NCBI GenBank assembly: GCA_025210515.1
Contig: JAOARM010000018.1
Location: 62,001 to 126,000, forward strand
Reading direction: 5' to 3'
Source of the DNA: Vallitalea sp.
GTDB lineage: Bacteria > Bacillota > Clostridia > Lachnospirales > Vallitaleaceae
Length of the DNA: 64,000 nt
Shown here one piece after another: positions 1 through 8,457 of this stretch. The translations under genes and the position numbers were made by a program. Position 1 is the first letter of the stretch; every line of letters begins with the position of its first letter. The notes below the pieces were generated by a model, which saw only the letters and a program-made list of their open reading frames with translations, was not told the origin of the DNA and did no database searches.

Positions 1-157
1 TGGCATCTCTTACAGTTCCTCGCCCTGCACCATATTCTTTCATTAACATTACTTCTGAAGGTATTTTCTCATTTTCTTTCCATATACCTAATCTAATTTT
101 ATTAATTATATCGTTTTTAATCTGAATATATACTGGTAATGATGAATTATAATACAT
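1..157 (-). CDS. GntR-family transcriptional regulator, N-terminal part (cut by window edge)
   Basis: Reading the minus strand from an ATG at 157 gives 52 codons open to the edge. The start is preceded by AGGAGGGG. The peptide shows the GntR winged-helix pattern of the HutC/YtrA type: P-V-Y-I-Q-I near residue 8, then I-P-S-E-V-M-L about residue 33 and Y-G-A-G-R-G-T-V-R-D-A at the recognition helix. It lies last after the glycerol-type oxidation genes in the same direction, so it could control that operon. The effector domain is outside the window, so the ligand class cannot be given. Confidence 0.8.
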   Translation of the reverse strand, partial: MYYNSSLPVYIQIKNDIINKIRLGIWKENEKIPSEVMLMKEYGAGRGTVRDA

Positions 158-359
158 AATTACCCCTCCTAACTTATAAAACAAAACTATCTTTAGTGAT
201 AAAATAACCATTCTATATATAATATATACATTCTTATTAACCACTTCATTAATTAGTATATTAACATATTTTAGTATAAAATGTCTAATATTAATATGCA
301 ATAATGAACCAACCTATTCACTATACAAAACACTGTAATTAGACCACTTTAAACATAGA

Positions 360-408
360 TTAATCTACAAATAGTAATATAATATTCATTATTACTATTG
401 TAGATTAA
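360..408. repeat. Long inverted repeat between DUF1667 gene and GntR gene
   Basis: TTAATCTACA followed by AATAGTAATA pairs with TATTACTATT followed by GTAGATTAA, giving a stem of about 18 pairs with one bulge and a short loop. No clear T tract follows on the minus strand, so it may be an mRNA-end or processing hairpin rather than a simple terminator. The rest of 158-439 is AT-rich with no gene seen. Confidence 0.55.
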
Positions 409-439
409 TTATACTTTTAATATTAGTTTATTTTATAAG

Positions 440-802
440 TTATGCTTTACTTTTAATACTTCTTGAAGCTACAATATTCACCCCTGTATCACAAATATTT
501 TCCATAATAACCTGCCCTATTTCAATAGGTGGTTTTACTGAGATTTTATATAGCTTATTAACGCATTCAAACATTTTATTTTTAGGTATTTCATCACTAC
601 TAATAACTGGTAATCTTTTTACAAAGCCTTCCTCTACTTTGACAGTGGTAGTTAACATTCTTTTTGGATTAATAAATTCATTTTCTCCAAAAACTTTACC
701 TCGATTACAAGAGTTGCCTTCTACTATTATATTATCTCCCTCTTGATATACTGTCAAAGAACAACTCATAGGGCATACAATACAAGTAAATTCTTTTTTC
801 AT
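440..802 (-). CDS. DUF1667 family protein
   Basis: A 120-residue protein with the Cys pattern of DUF1667: C7-x2-C10-P-x2-C14 near the N-terminus and a further Cys near residue 32, suited to binding an iron-sulfur cluster. DUF1667 genes commonly sit next to a GlpA-like dehydrogenase and an FAD oxidoreductase, as here, and the protein is thought to be a small partner of that complex. The ATG follows GGTGGGG and lies 2 bases after the upstream stop, so the two are translationally close. The exact electron-transfer role is inferred from neighbours. Confidence 0.85.
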   Translation of the reverse strand: MKKEFTCIVCPMSCSLTVYQEGDNIIVEGNSCNRGKVFGENEFINPKRMLTTTVKVEEGFVKRLPVISSDEIPKNKMFECVNKLYKISVKPPIEIGQVIMENICDTGVNIVASRSIKSKA

Positions 803-804
803 TA

Positions 805-2067
805 TTACCCCACCTTTACACTAATGGTTATTTCATTATTACTTTGCTTTAGTTTATTACTATCTATTTTTTCTATAATCATTTCTGGTGGTAAAACAAT
901 TACATGTTTTTTGCTCAAACAAATTTCTCCATCAACTGTTCCTACTACTCTAACATTCTTCTTAACATCTTTTACTCTAAAATATATTGGTAGTTTATCT
1001 TCTATATTTTCTTCTCTTATTTTCTGTGGGACTACAAAGCCTACATTGTTTCCGGGGATAATTGATTGATAATTATTATCTGTATTAAGAGTGCCATTCA
1101 AATATTTAGCCGCTCCTCTTCCAGCAATTTCCCCTGTTAATGATACATAATCTACTAAGTCAAACACTGTAACAACATTACCAGCTGCAAATATTCCTTC
1201 TTGTGAAGTCATAAAACTTTCATCTACTATTGGACCTTTTGTTCTGGGATCTATTTTAATATCTAGTTGTCTTGACAATTCGTTTTCTGGAATTAAACCA
1301 ACAGCCAATACAAGTAAATCACATTCAATAAATCTCTTTGTTTCTTGTATAGGATTTCTATTATTATCAACTTGAGCTACTTCTACACCTTCAAGTCTAG
1401 TATTGCCATGTATTTTAACAACAGTTGTTGATAAATGCATAGGAATATTATAATCATTCAGACATTGACTTATGTTTCTTGTTAATCCTCCAGGTGTTTT
1501 CATTAATTCATATACACCCTCTACTTCAATTCCTTCTAAAGTCATTCTTCTTGCCATTATAAGTCCAATATCTCCTGAGCCTAATATTACTGCTTTTTTC
1601 CCTGGAAGATATCCTTCCATATTAATATAACGTTGAACTGTTCCTGCTGTAAGAACTCCACTTGGTCTTGTTCCCCATAGAAATACTTGTGAACGAGTTC
1701 TCTCTCTACATCCCATTGCTAAAATAATAGCTTTACATGTTATTTTCATCATTCCTTCTAATTCATTCATAGCATATATGACTTTATCTTTCGTTATTTC
1801 AAGTACAATAGTTTTTAGCTTAACAGTTACATTTTCTTTATACACATCTACAATAAAATTCTCTGCATATTGACATCCTGATAATCTTTTACCAAATCTA
1901 TGTAATCCAAACCCATCATGAATACATTGTTGTAAAATTCCTCCTAATTCCACATCCCGTTCTATTATCATTACTTTTTCTATTCCTTGTTTCTTAGCCT
2001 CTATTGCGGCTGCAAGTCCAGCTGGGCCTCCTCCAACAACTACTATATCCATATTAATACTCTTCAT
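805..2067 (-). CDS. FAD/NAD(P)-dependent oxidoreductase of a glycerol-3-phosphate oxidation module
   Basis: A 420-residue flavoprotein of the pyridine-nucleotide-disulfide fold. The N-terminal FAD motif G-G-G-P-A-G-L-A-A-A is near residue 14, a second dinucleotide motif G-S-G-D-I-G-L is around 160, and an A-A-G-N segment near 290 is typical of the FAD site. The start is taken as the ATG at 2067 because AAAGGGGG lies just upstream; an in-frame ATG at 2085 overlaps the previous stop and has no better site. It sits between the GlpA-like gene and DUF1667. Such proteins probably take the place of GlpB and pass electrons from the dehydrogenase onward; the acceptor is unknown. Confidence 0.85.
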   Translation of the reverse strand: MKSINMDIVVVGGGPAGLAAAIEAKKQGIEKVMIIERDVELGGILQQCIHDGFGLHRFGKRLSGCQYAENFIVDVYKENVTVKLKTIVLEITKDKVIYAMNELEGMMKITCKAIILAMGCRERTRSQVFLWGTRPSGVLTAGTVQRYINMEGYLPGKKAVILGSGDIGLIMARRMTLEGIEVEGVYELMKTPGGLTRNISQCLNDYNIPMHLSTTVVKIHGNTRLEGVEVAQVDNNRNPIQETKRFIECDLLVLAVGLIPENELSRQLDIKIDPRTKGPIVDESFMTSQEGIFAAGNVVTVFDLVDYVSLTGEIAGRGAAKYLNGTLNTDNNYQSIIPGNNVGFVVPQKIREENIEDKLPIYFRVKDVKKNVRVVGTVDGEICLSKKHVIVLPPEMIIEKIDSNKLKQSNNEITISVKVG

Positions 2068-2084
2068 ATAATCCCCCTTTCTCA

Positions 2085-3830
2085 TTATCTACTATTTTTA
2101 TTAAGCACATATGAATCAGAGCCTTTCAGAGTCACTTGTGTTGGATCTTTACCTAATTCTCTTGCAATAATTTCAAGAACTCTTGGACCACAGAACCCAC
2201 CTTGACATCTTCCCATCCCAGCTCTTGTTCTACGCTTAACTGCATCAATAGTTGTAGCTGGAATTTCTGAGTGAATAGCATCAATTATTTCTCCTTCTGT
2301 AATTACTTCACATCTACATATAATATTTCCGTACTTTGGATTTTGTTTAATTAATTTATCTTGTTCTTCGTGTGATAAGTTTCTAAATTGTACTTTTTGT
2401 TTTCTAATTGGATTAAATGATTTATTTATTCCTATATTTTTCATGTCTTTTTTAATTATACTTTCAACCATTTCTGCAATAGCTGGTGCTGAAGCTAACC
2501 CTGGTGATTGTATACCTGCTACATTAATAAATCCTTTTACTTTCTTAGACATGCCTATTATAAAATCTTCCATATAATCAGCCGCTCTTATTCCTGCAAA
2601 AAAAGTAATAACTTCTGATTTTTTCACTTCTTCCGTTATTCTATTACCTAATTTCATTATATAATCTATATCATTTACTTCTACAGATTTATCATCTTTA
2701 TATGGAATTTCTTTTGCCGTTGGTCCCCATAATAAATTACCTTCTGGAGTTACACAAGCTCCTCCACCTTTAGAATTTGTTTTATTATTAGTATTCCCTC
2801 TTATTCCAACTGGTCTTTTTAGAAAACCCTTTCTACTTTTATCGAAAATAGCAATTGCACCTCTTCTTGGATGAATTGTAAAAAATCTATCTCCAACCAT
2901 ATTTGCAATATTATCAGCATATACTCCACAGCAGTTAATTACATACTTACTATGTATAATATTTTTATTAGTTATAACTCCTTTTACTTCTCCTTCTTCT
3001 GTAACAACATCTAATACTTCTGTTTCAAGCATAAATGTAACTCCGTTTTGTACTGCATTTTCAGCAAATGCTATACATACCTCGTAAGGTTCTACTAATC
3101 CCATAGTAGTCATCCATAATGCACCTATAGGTTTTCCTTTAATATTAGGCTCTAATTTTAGTAGCTCTTCTCCACTAATCCATTTTAATCCTGGTACTTT
3201 CATCACCTGTCTAAGAGGTTTAATTAAGTATCCTATTTTTGTTTTTCTAAGAAATTTAAGTGCTAATATTTTATTCCATTCTTTTTTATCATAAACTATA
3301 TTCATTGACCCGGGTCTTTTTAATTCAAAATTAAGTTCTTTAGATAATTTCGTATATAGCTTATTTCCTCTAAGATTAAGCTTAGCTTTTAGTGTTCCAG
3401 GTTTTGCCAATATTCCAGGATGAATATTTCCGTTGTTAGCTTTTGTAGCTTCTTCTGCAATATCACTATTTTTTTCTAATACAATTGTTTTTAGATTATA
3501 TTTGGATAACTCTCTTGCAATGGCACAACCTGATATTCCAGCACCGATTATTACTACATCACATTCCATATGATTATCTAATGCTAATGTTTTCTTAATT
3601 TTTTCTGTGTTGTCTTTCTCTGGTATAGTAATTCCTTTTGCTTTTATATCATTAACAATATTTTTGACGCCTTTCACTTTAGCAACTGTATGACCTATAT
3701 CCACAACATGTTGCCATTTATCTACTTCTCCTGTAAGAGTGACTATGTTATCTGATGAGATATGTACACCTATATCATAACAAGCCAACTCATTATTTTT
3801 CTTTATGGCTTTAATTATTTTATTTTTCAT
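2085..3830 (-). CDS. GlpA-like FAD-dependent dehydrogenase with N-terminal BON domain and C-terminal BFD-like [2Fe-2S] domain
   Basis: 581 residues in three parts. Residues about 1-65 look like a BON domain (V-T-L-T-G-E-V, then V-K-G-V-K-N-I-V-N). Residues about 90-450 are a DAO-type FAD oxidoreductase with G-A-G-I-S-G-C-A near 97. Residues about 500-560 form a BFD-like domain with C-R-C and C-Q-G-G-F-C cysteines for a [2Fe-2S] cluster. This matches anaerobic glycerol-3-phosphate dehydrogenases (GlpA), which oxidise the substrate to dihydroxyacetone phosphate. The BON domain is unusual; BON domains usually bind membranes or other cell-envelope parts. Substrate identity rests on the adjacent FGGY kinase, and other polyol phosphates are possible. 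Confidence 0.85.
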   Translation of the reverse strand: MKNKIIKAIKKNNELACYDIGVHISSDNIVTLTGEVDKWQHVVDIGHTVAKVKGVKNIVNDIKAKGITIPEKDNTEKIKKTLALDNHMECDVVIIGAGISGCAIARELSKYNLKTIVLEKNSDIAEEATKANNGNIHPGILAKPGTLKAKLNLRGNKLYTKLSKELNFELKRPGSMNIVYDKKEWNKILALKFLRKTKIGYLIKPLRQVMKVPGLKWISGEELLKLEPNIKGKPIGALWMTTMGLVEPYEVCIAFAENAVQNGVTFMLETEVLDVVTEEGEVKGVITNKNIIHSKYVINCCGVYADNIANMVGDRFFTIHPRRGAIAIFDKSRKGFLKRPVGIRGNTNNKTNSKGGGACVTPEGNLLWGPTAKEIPYKDDKSVEVNDIDYIMKLGNRITEEVKKSEVITFFAGIRAADYMEDFIIGMSKKVKGFINVAGIQSPGLASAPAIAEMVESIIKKDMKNIGINKSFNPIRKQKVQFRNLSHEEQDKLIKQNPKYGNIICRCEVITEGEIIDAIHSEIPATTIDAVKRRTRAGMGRCQGGFCGPRVLEIIARELGKDPTQVTLKGSDSYVLNKNSR

Positions 3831-3843
3831 AACCTCTCTCCAT

Positions 3844-5394
3844 TCAATTCATAATCTTTAACTCTGCCATTTTTTTATATACAGGTTGTAATCTTTTATA
3901 AGTTAATTTATATAGGTTTTTGTATAGCTTTTGATATAGTTCTGCTATTTCTTTTACTGGTTCATAAGTATTCGTTACATGAACCATATTATCTACTGCT
4001 TCTTCAATGTCTTTGTATATACCTAGATGTACATAGCTTAGAAGTGCTGCTCCAAGTCCAGAAGTTTCGTGAGATTGAACAACATACACTGTTCTATCAA
4101 AAATATTAGCTAACATTTGACACAGAATTTCACTCTGTGCTCCTCCTCCCGATAATGCAACTTTTTCTACTGGTTTATTAGTTTTTCTCTCAATGCTTTC
4201 AATACCTTCTTTTATTGAGTATCCAAGTCCTTCAACTAATGCTCTATAGAAGTGAATTCTCGTATGTACATCATTTAATCCGATCAATGTGCCTGTAGCT
4301 CCAGGGTGACGTACATCACTTAACCAATATGGCTGTAATAATAATCCATCTGATCCTGGGGGAACTTTGTTTAATTTTTCATTTAATATTTTTTCTATGG
4401 ATATTTTCTTTTCCTTAGATTCTTTCTTTTCTAATTCAGCGAATTCATTAATAAACCAACTAATTAACCAAAAACCTCTGTATATTCCTAGCTCTGGTGT
4501 ATATTTTCCTTTAATAGCCGCTGGAAAAACTGTGCCGTATTTATATAATTGCATATATTCATCTGTAGTTGTTTGAACAGTTACCATTGATGCTAAAGAT
4601 ACACTCGCTGAGTGAGTATTAAGACATCCAACGCCTAATGTTTCACAAGCCTTATCCGACCCTGTTGCAATAACTTTAATACCTACAGGCAATTTCAATA
4701 AATTAGATGCTTCTTGAGTTAGTTTCCCGATTAGCCCGCCTGGCTCAACTAAATCAAATAATTTATCTTTTTCAACGTGAAATATTTTACTCTCCACATC
4801 ATTTTTCTTAGCCCAATCCAATCTTTTAGTTGAAAAAGGGATATATCCTGTTGCACAACTTACGCTATCTCTATATTCTCCTGTTAACTTAAAGTTAATA
4901 TATGTAGATAAAAATATACACCTATGTAGTTTCTCAAAAACTTCTGGTTCATTGATTTTAACCCAATGATAAGGGCAACTTCTATTGTAGTTATCTACCA
5001 GTTCCCATACACTTAACATTTTGAACATTTTTTTTAGAGCTTTACTTATTTTATAATTTTTTGTAATTTTTCTTGTATCCATCCAACTTATTGCATTTCT
5101 AATTGGTTTACCTTCTTCATCTACAAAAACACTAGTAGCTCTCTGAGAAGCTAACGTTATTGCTACAACCTTTTCCATTATATCTGGATATTTATCCCAA
5201 AAAAGATTAATTGAGTTACAGGCACTATCCCAAAACACATCCGGATGCATTTCAATAAAACCATCAGGAGTCATATAATAATTAGGATATTTAACTTTTG
5301 TAATCCCCAACAAAGTACCTTTTGAATCATATACAATGCTTCTCATACTTTGAGACCCACAATCTAGCACTAGAACATAGCCTTCTTGCTCCAA
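3844..5394 (-). CDS. FGGY-family carbohydrate kinase (glycerol-kinase-like)
   Basis: 516 residues when started at TTG 5394, which has AAGGGGG eight bases upstream; a longer GTG start at 5433 lacks such a site and would overlap the proposed operator. The N-terminal actin-like fold begins V-L-V-L-D-C-G-S-Q-S and the C-terminal nucleotide fold carries A-L-S-G-G-G-A-Q-S near residue 400. FGGY kinases phosphorylate glycerol, xylulose, gluconate and related polyols with ATP. The following GlpA-like dehydrogenase 13 bases downstream suggests glycerol or a similar polyol, but the sequence diverges from classical GlpK and is longer in the middle (a Lys/Glu-rich insert near 300), so the sugar is left open. 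Confidence 0.8.
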   Translation of the reverse strand: MEQEGYVLVLDCGSQSMRSIVYDSKGTLLGITKVKYPNYYMTPDGFIEMHPDVFWDSACNSINLFWDKYPDIMEKVVAITLASQRATSVFVDEEGKPIRNAISWMDTRKITKNYKISKALKKMFKMLSVWELVDNYNRSCPYHWVKINEPEVFEKLHRCIFLSTYINFKLTGEYRDSVSCATGYIPFSTKRLDWAKKNDVESKIFHVEKDKLFDLVEPGGLIGKLTQEASNLLKLPVGIKVIATGSDKACETLGVGCLNTHSASVSLASMVTVQTTTDEYMQLYKYGTVFPAAIKGKYTPELGIYRGFWLISWFINEFAELEKKESKEKKISIEKILNEKLNKVPPGSDGLLLQPYWLSDVRHPGATGTLIGLNDVHTRIHFYRALVEGLGYSIKEGIESIERKTNKPVEKVALSGGGAQSEILCQMLANIFDRTVYVVQSHETSGLGAALLSYVHLGIYKDIEEAVDNMVHVTNTYEPVKEIAELYQKLYKNLYKLTYKRLQPVYKKMAELKIMN

Positions 5395-5436
5395 ACTTAA
5401 TTCCCCCTTTAAAATTATAGCAAGCTTCTTCACAAC

Positions 5437-5454
5437 TAGACGTCCATACGTCTA
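5437..5454. promoter_or_regulatory. 18-bp perfect palindrome, probable operator of the glycerol-type operon
   Basis: TAGACGT-CCAT-ACGTCTA is a perfect inverted repeat that begins at the -10 box and covers the expected start of transcription. The position suits a repressor. The GntR protein encoded at the end of the operon is the obvious candidate, but that link is inference. Confidence 0.6.
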
Positions 5455-5482
5455 TACTATATATTTTTTTCAATTTTGTCAA
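5454..5482 (-). promoter_or_regulatory. Sigma-A type promoter of the glycerol-type operon
   Basis: On the minus strand a perfect TTGACA (5482-5477), a 17-base spacer and TAGTAT (5459-5454) stand about 60 bases before the TTG start. The palindrome at 5437-5454 overlaps the -10 edge and start site. Confidence 0.65.
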
Positions 5483-5562
5483 GGTTTTGAATGAAATGAT
5501 TTTTATATATATTAAAAAAATGTTTTGGCATTTTTTATATGATATTTTCCAAATTTAATTGC

Positions 5563-5591
5563 TTGCTTTTTGGAATTTAATGTGCTATACT
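5563..5591 (+). promoter_or_regulatory. Promoter of the leader peptide/symporter transcript
   Basis: TTGCTT (5563-5568), a 17-base spacer and TATACT (5586-5591) give a good sigma-A promoter. Transcription would begin near 5598, about 30 bases before the leader peptide start at 5628. Confidence 0.65.
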
Positions 5592-5627
5592 TTTAAACAT
5601 TAAATTCATGCATTAGGAGATTTCATT

Positions 5628-5690
5628 ATGGTTAATAACATACTAACTTACACAACTAAATTTAACTATTATTATTGGTCTTATAGATAA
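5628..5690 (+). CDS. Tyr/Trp-rich leader peptide (20 residues)
   Basis: A short ORF starts at ATG 5628, seven bases after AGGAGA, and ends at TAA 5688-5690. It has five Tyr, one Trp and one Phe; residues 14-17 are Tyr-Tyr-Tyr-Trp and residue 19 is Tyr. It follows a promoter and precedes mutually exclusive hairpins and a terminator, all before an amino-acid symporter gene. This is the layout of a transcription attenuator that senses charged tRNA through ribosome position. The peptide itself probably has no other job. Homology was not tested. Confidence 0.75.
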   Translation: MVNNILTYTTKFNYYYWSYR

Positions 5691-5691
5691 G

Positions 5692-5843
5692 TTTGTATTT
5701 ATGATAAAAATTTTCATCATAGATACAAAATATTAATTTTAATATTACTGTATCTATGATGGCTTTTATAATAATGCTTTTTGCCACATAGAAAAACTGT
5801 GTGGCATATTTATTTAGATAGTCACATAGTGACTATTTTTTTT
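5692..5843 (+). promoter_or_regulatory. Attenuator: chain of competing hairpins ending in a Rho-independent terminator
   Basis: Segments: 1 = 5692-5705, 2 = 5716-5729, 3 = 5749-5762, 4a = 5783-5791, 4b = 5797-5805, 5a = 5818-5829, 5b = 5829-5836. Pairing 1:2 has 14 pairs with one G-U. Segment 2 also pairs perfectly with 3 (12-13 pairs). Segment 3 (CTATG-A-TGGC) also pairs with 4a (GCCACATAG) with one bulge. 4a:4b is a 9-pair hairpin. 4b (CTGTGTGGC) also pairs with GTCACATAG at 5821-5829 with two G-U pairs. 5a:5b is ATAGTCAC-ATA-GTGACTAT followed by eight T. Two alternate states follow: 1:2, 3:4a, 4b:5a (read-through) or 2:3, 4a:4b, 5a:5b (termination). Confidence 0.75.
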
Positions 5844-5959
5844 ATATAAACCTATAATAACGGATTCTATAAAACATTATAAAAATAGTTCTTTTATAGG
5901 CTAATACTAATCTAATGTACATATTTAACTATTATACTTTATAAGGAGAGAGATTAATT

Positions 5960-7288
5960 ATGACGAAAGAAAATGCTACATCGCGAGAAGGATTTACTTC
6001 TAAATTTGGATTTATAATGTCCTGTATTGGCTCAGCACTAGGACTTGGTAACATATGGATGTTCTCATATAAATTAGGGGCTTATGGTGGCGCTGCCTTT
6101 TTAATTCCATATTTTTTATTTGTGTTTATATTAAGTACTACAGGACTTATTACAGAATTTACTTTTGGTAGATATTTTAAAGCAGGTTCTTATATAGGTA
6201 TTAATACTTTATTCAAAAAACGTAATCTAAAAAGTGGTAAGATAATAGGTCTCTTACCAACTTTAGGCATAACTGGTATTTTCATTTTTTACTGCATTGT
6301 TGTAGGATGGGTACTTAAATACTTTGCTTTAAGTATTACTGGCAAAATTTCAACTATTGATACTCAAACATACTTTAGTAATTTTTCAGGTACATCATCA
6401 TCTATTCCTTGGTTTTTATTAGCTGTTGTTATAACTTTACTTATTGTTATTTCTGGAGTTGCTAAAGGAATAGAACGATTAAATAAAATAGTTTTGCCAA
6501 TATTATTTGTCATTTTCATCTTCTTAATGTTTAAATCACTTTCACTAGAAGGCGCTATGGAAGGTGTTCGCTACCTTGTAATCCCAAGATGGGAAGTTCT
6601 ATTAAATGCCAAAACATGGATTATGGCTCTAGGACAAGCTTTCTTTACTGTATCATTAACTGGATGTGGCATGGTAGTATATGGAAGCTATATTAATAAA
6701 GATTTCGATATTCCAACTTCATCTTTACAAACAGCTATATTTGATACTTTAGCTGCGCTTTTGGCATCTTTTATTATTATTCCTGCTGTTTTTGCATTTA
6801 ATATTGCTCCTGATTCTGGACCATCATTGTTATTTATTACAGTACCAAAGGTATTTCAATCTATGCCTTATTCTTCTGTAATTAGTTCTTTATTCTTTTT
6901 AAGTATTATATTTGCTGCTATTTCGTCTTCTGTAAGTATGTTAGAAGGCCCTGTAGAAACTTTATTATCAGCTACTAACTTAACAAGAAAAAAAGCAACA
7001 ATATTAGTTTCTGTAGTATGCTTTTTATTAGGATTACCTTTAGCAGTTAATATAGGCATGTTTGGGCAATTTGCAGATTTTATTACTATTGTTTTATCAC
7101 CAATTGGAGTTCTTATAGTAGCTATTTGTTTCTTTTACTTGTTTGATAAAAAGACTTTATTAAAAGCTGTTAATCAAGGCTCGAAACATCCAGTTGGATC
7201 ATGGTTTGTTCCACTTGGTAAGTATGTTTTTGTAACTACTACTATACTAGTTATTATTCTAGGTCTAATTTATGGTAGTATTGGTTAA
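5960..7288 (+). CDS. Neurotransmitter:sodium symporter (NSS/SNF) family amino-acid transporter
   Basis: 442 residues, all-helical membrane protein with about 11 transmembrane segments. TM1 carries the NSS signature (G-S-A-L-G-L-G-N-I-W near residue 24, followed by G-A-Y-G-G-A-A-F). Bacterial relatives such as LeuT, TnaT, Tyt1 and MhsT couple Na+ entry to uptake of neutral or aromatic amino acids. The start follows AAGGAGAGAG. The Tyr/Trp-rich leader peptide and attenuator just upstream suggest that tyrosine and/or tryptophan is the substrate; this is inferred from regulation, not from the binding site. The gene converges with the AlaX gene, sharing a TTAA that supplies the stop on both strands. 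Confidence 0.9.
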   Translation: MTKENATSREGFTSKFGFIMSCIGSALGLGNIWMFSYKLGAYGGAAFLIPYFLFVFILSTTGLITEFTFGRYFKAGSYIGINTLFKKRNLKSGKIIGLLPTLGITGIFIFYCIVVGWVLKYFALSITGKISTIDTQTYFSNFSGTSSSIPWFLLAVVITLLIVISGVAKGIERLNKIVLPILFVIFIFLMFKSLSLEGAMEGVRYLVIPRWEVLLNAKTWIMALGQAFFTVSLTGCGMVVYGSYINKDFDIPTSSLQTAIFDTLAALLASFIIIPAVFAFNIAPDSGPSLLFITVPKVFQSMPYSSVISSLFFLSIIFAAISSSVSMLEGPVETLLSATNLTRKKATILVSVVCFLLGLPLAVNIGMFGQFADFITIVLSPIGVLIVAICFFYLFDKKTLLKAVNQGSKHPVGSWFVPLGKYVFVTTTILVIILGLIYGSIG

Positions 7289-8457
7289 TTAATAAGACTT
7301 TTCACTAATTCAAAGAACATTTTGGCATCATTCTGGTTCTGGAAAACACCTTGTGCCTTTTTAGCATTTCCTCCTCCTCTACCATTATAATTTGCTATAT
7401 GTTCTTTGAATATTTTTCCACAATCAACATTGTTATCTCTATTATTAATAATCATAATCTTATTCTCATATAAAGAGCATAATAATAATATACAATTATT
7501 TTTCTCTTTAACAATTTTATTAGATATATATTGTATATCTTCCATTGTTCTATCTTCATAACAGTTATATATAAAATCCACTTCTTTATTAATAAGTTTC
7601 TCTACTTCTTTATCGCATAACTGATTTTTAATATTTTTCAATTCTTTTCTCATTATATTAATTTTATCTTCTTCATTTTTAATTTTCTCTTGTACATTGT
7701 TTATATCAGAAGAATACTTTTTATTAAGATATGTTATTATCTCATGTTGCTTTTGAAAATCTTTTAGTGCTCTCATACCACATTTGAAAAATATTCTTGT
7801 CATTCCTTTATAGCTCTGAGCTCTAAGTATCTTAATTAGACCAACATCACCTGTTTTTGATGGATGAGTTCCGCAACACGCAACACAATCTACTTCCTTA
7901 ATGTGAACAATTCTTATATTAATAGTAATATCAGGCATTTTTCTTAATGGATATTTACTTGCCAATTCTTTAGTTTCTACTGTATTAATTGTGATGTCCA
8001 TATTATCAGTAATTGCCTTATTGGCTTTTGTTTCTACATCTTGTATCATCTCATCAGTAATCCTTTTACTATCCATATCAATAGTTATATAATCTTCTCC
8101 CAGATGAAAACCTTTATTATGAATATTATAACTACTTAGAAACACACCAGATAGAATGTGTTCACCACAATGTTGCTGCATATGATCAAATCTTCTATCC
8201 CAATCTAACTGGCATATTTCTTCATTAGAAGTAGGAGCAATGTCAACTTTGTGATATATAACATCATTTTTCTCATAAACATATAGTACTTTGCTATCTC
8301 CTATATAACCAATATCACATGGCTGACCTCCCCCTTCTGGAAAAAATATCGTTTTATCTAATATTAATAAAATGTTATCTTCCTCTTTAATAACATTAAT
8401 TATTTTACTCTTACATTCTTTTAAGTACGGATTTTCCTCATATAATTTAATAGTCAT
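7285..8457 (-). CDS. AlaX-type alanyl-tRNA editing protein with DHHA1-like C-terminus
   Basis: 390 residues from ATG 8457, which follows AAAGGAGA; an upstream extension to 8523 is a hydrophobic shadow without a ribosome site. It resembles the editing half of alanyl-tRNA synthetase: P-E-G-G-G-Q-P near residue 42, H-x3-H in the Q-H-C-G-E-H segment and a C-C-G-T-H motif that together bind zinc. The C-terminus has a coiled-coil stretch and a G-R-G-G-G-N-A motif as in DHHA1. AlaX-L proteins hydrolyse Ser-tRNA(Ala) in trans. It is a single gene, convergent with the symporter. Confidence 0.85.
   Translation of the reverse strand: MTIKLYEENPYLKECKSKIINVIKEEDNILLILDKTIFFPEGGGQPCDIGYIGDSKVLYVYEKNDVIYHKVDIAPTSNEEICQLDWDRRFDHMQQHCGEHILSGVFLSSYNIHNKGFHLGEDYITIDMDSKRITDEMIQDVETKANKAITDNMDITINTVETKELASKYPLRKMPDITINIRIVHIKEVDCVACCGTHPSKTGDVGLIKILRAQSYKGMTRIFFKCGMRALKDFQKQHEIITYLNKKYSSDINNVQEKIKNEEDKINIMRKELKNIKNQLCDKEVEKLINKEVDFIYNCYEDRTMEDIQYISNKIVKEKNNCILLLCSLYENKIMIINNRDNNVDCGKIFKEHIANYNGRGGGNAKKAQGVFQNQNDAKMFFELVKSLIN

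Noticed and set aside
5395..5433. Longer GTG start for the FGGY kinase
   Set aside because: The added 13 residues have no ribosome site, whereas TTG 5394 has AAGGGGG at good spacing.
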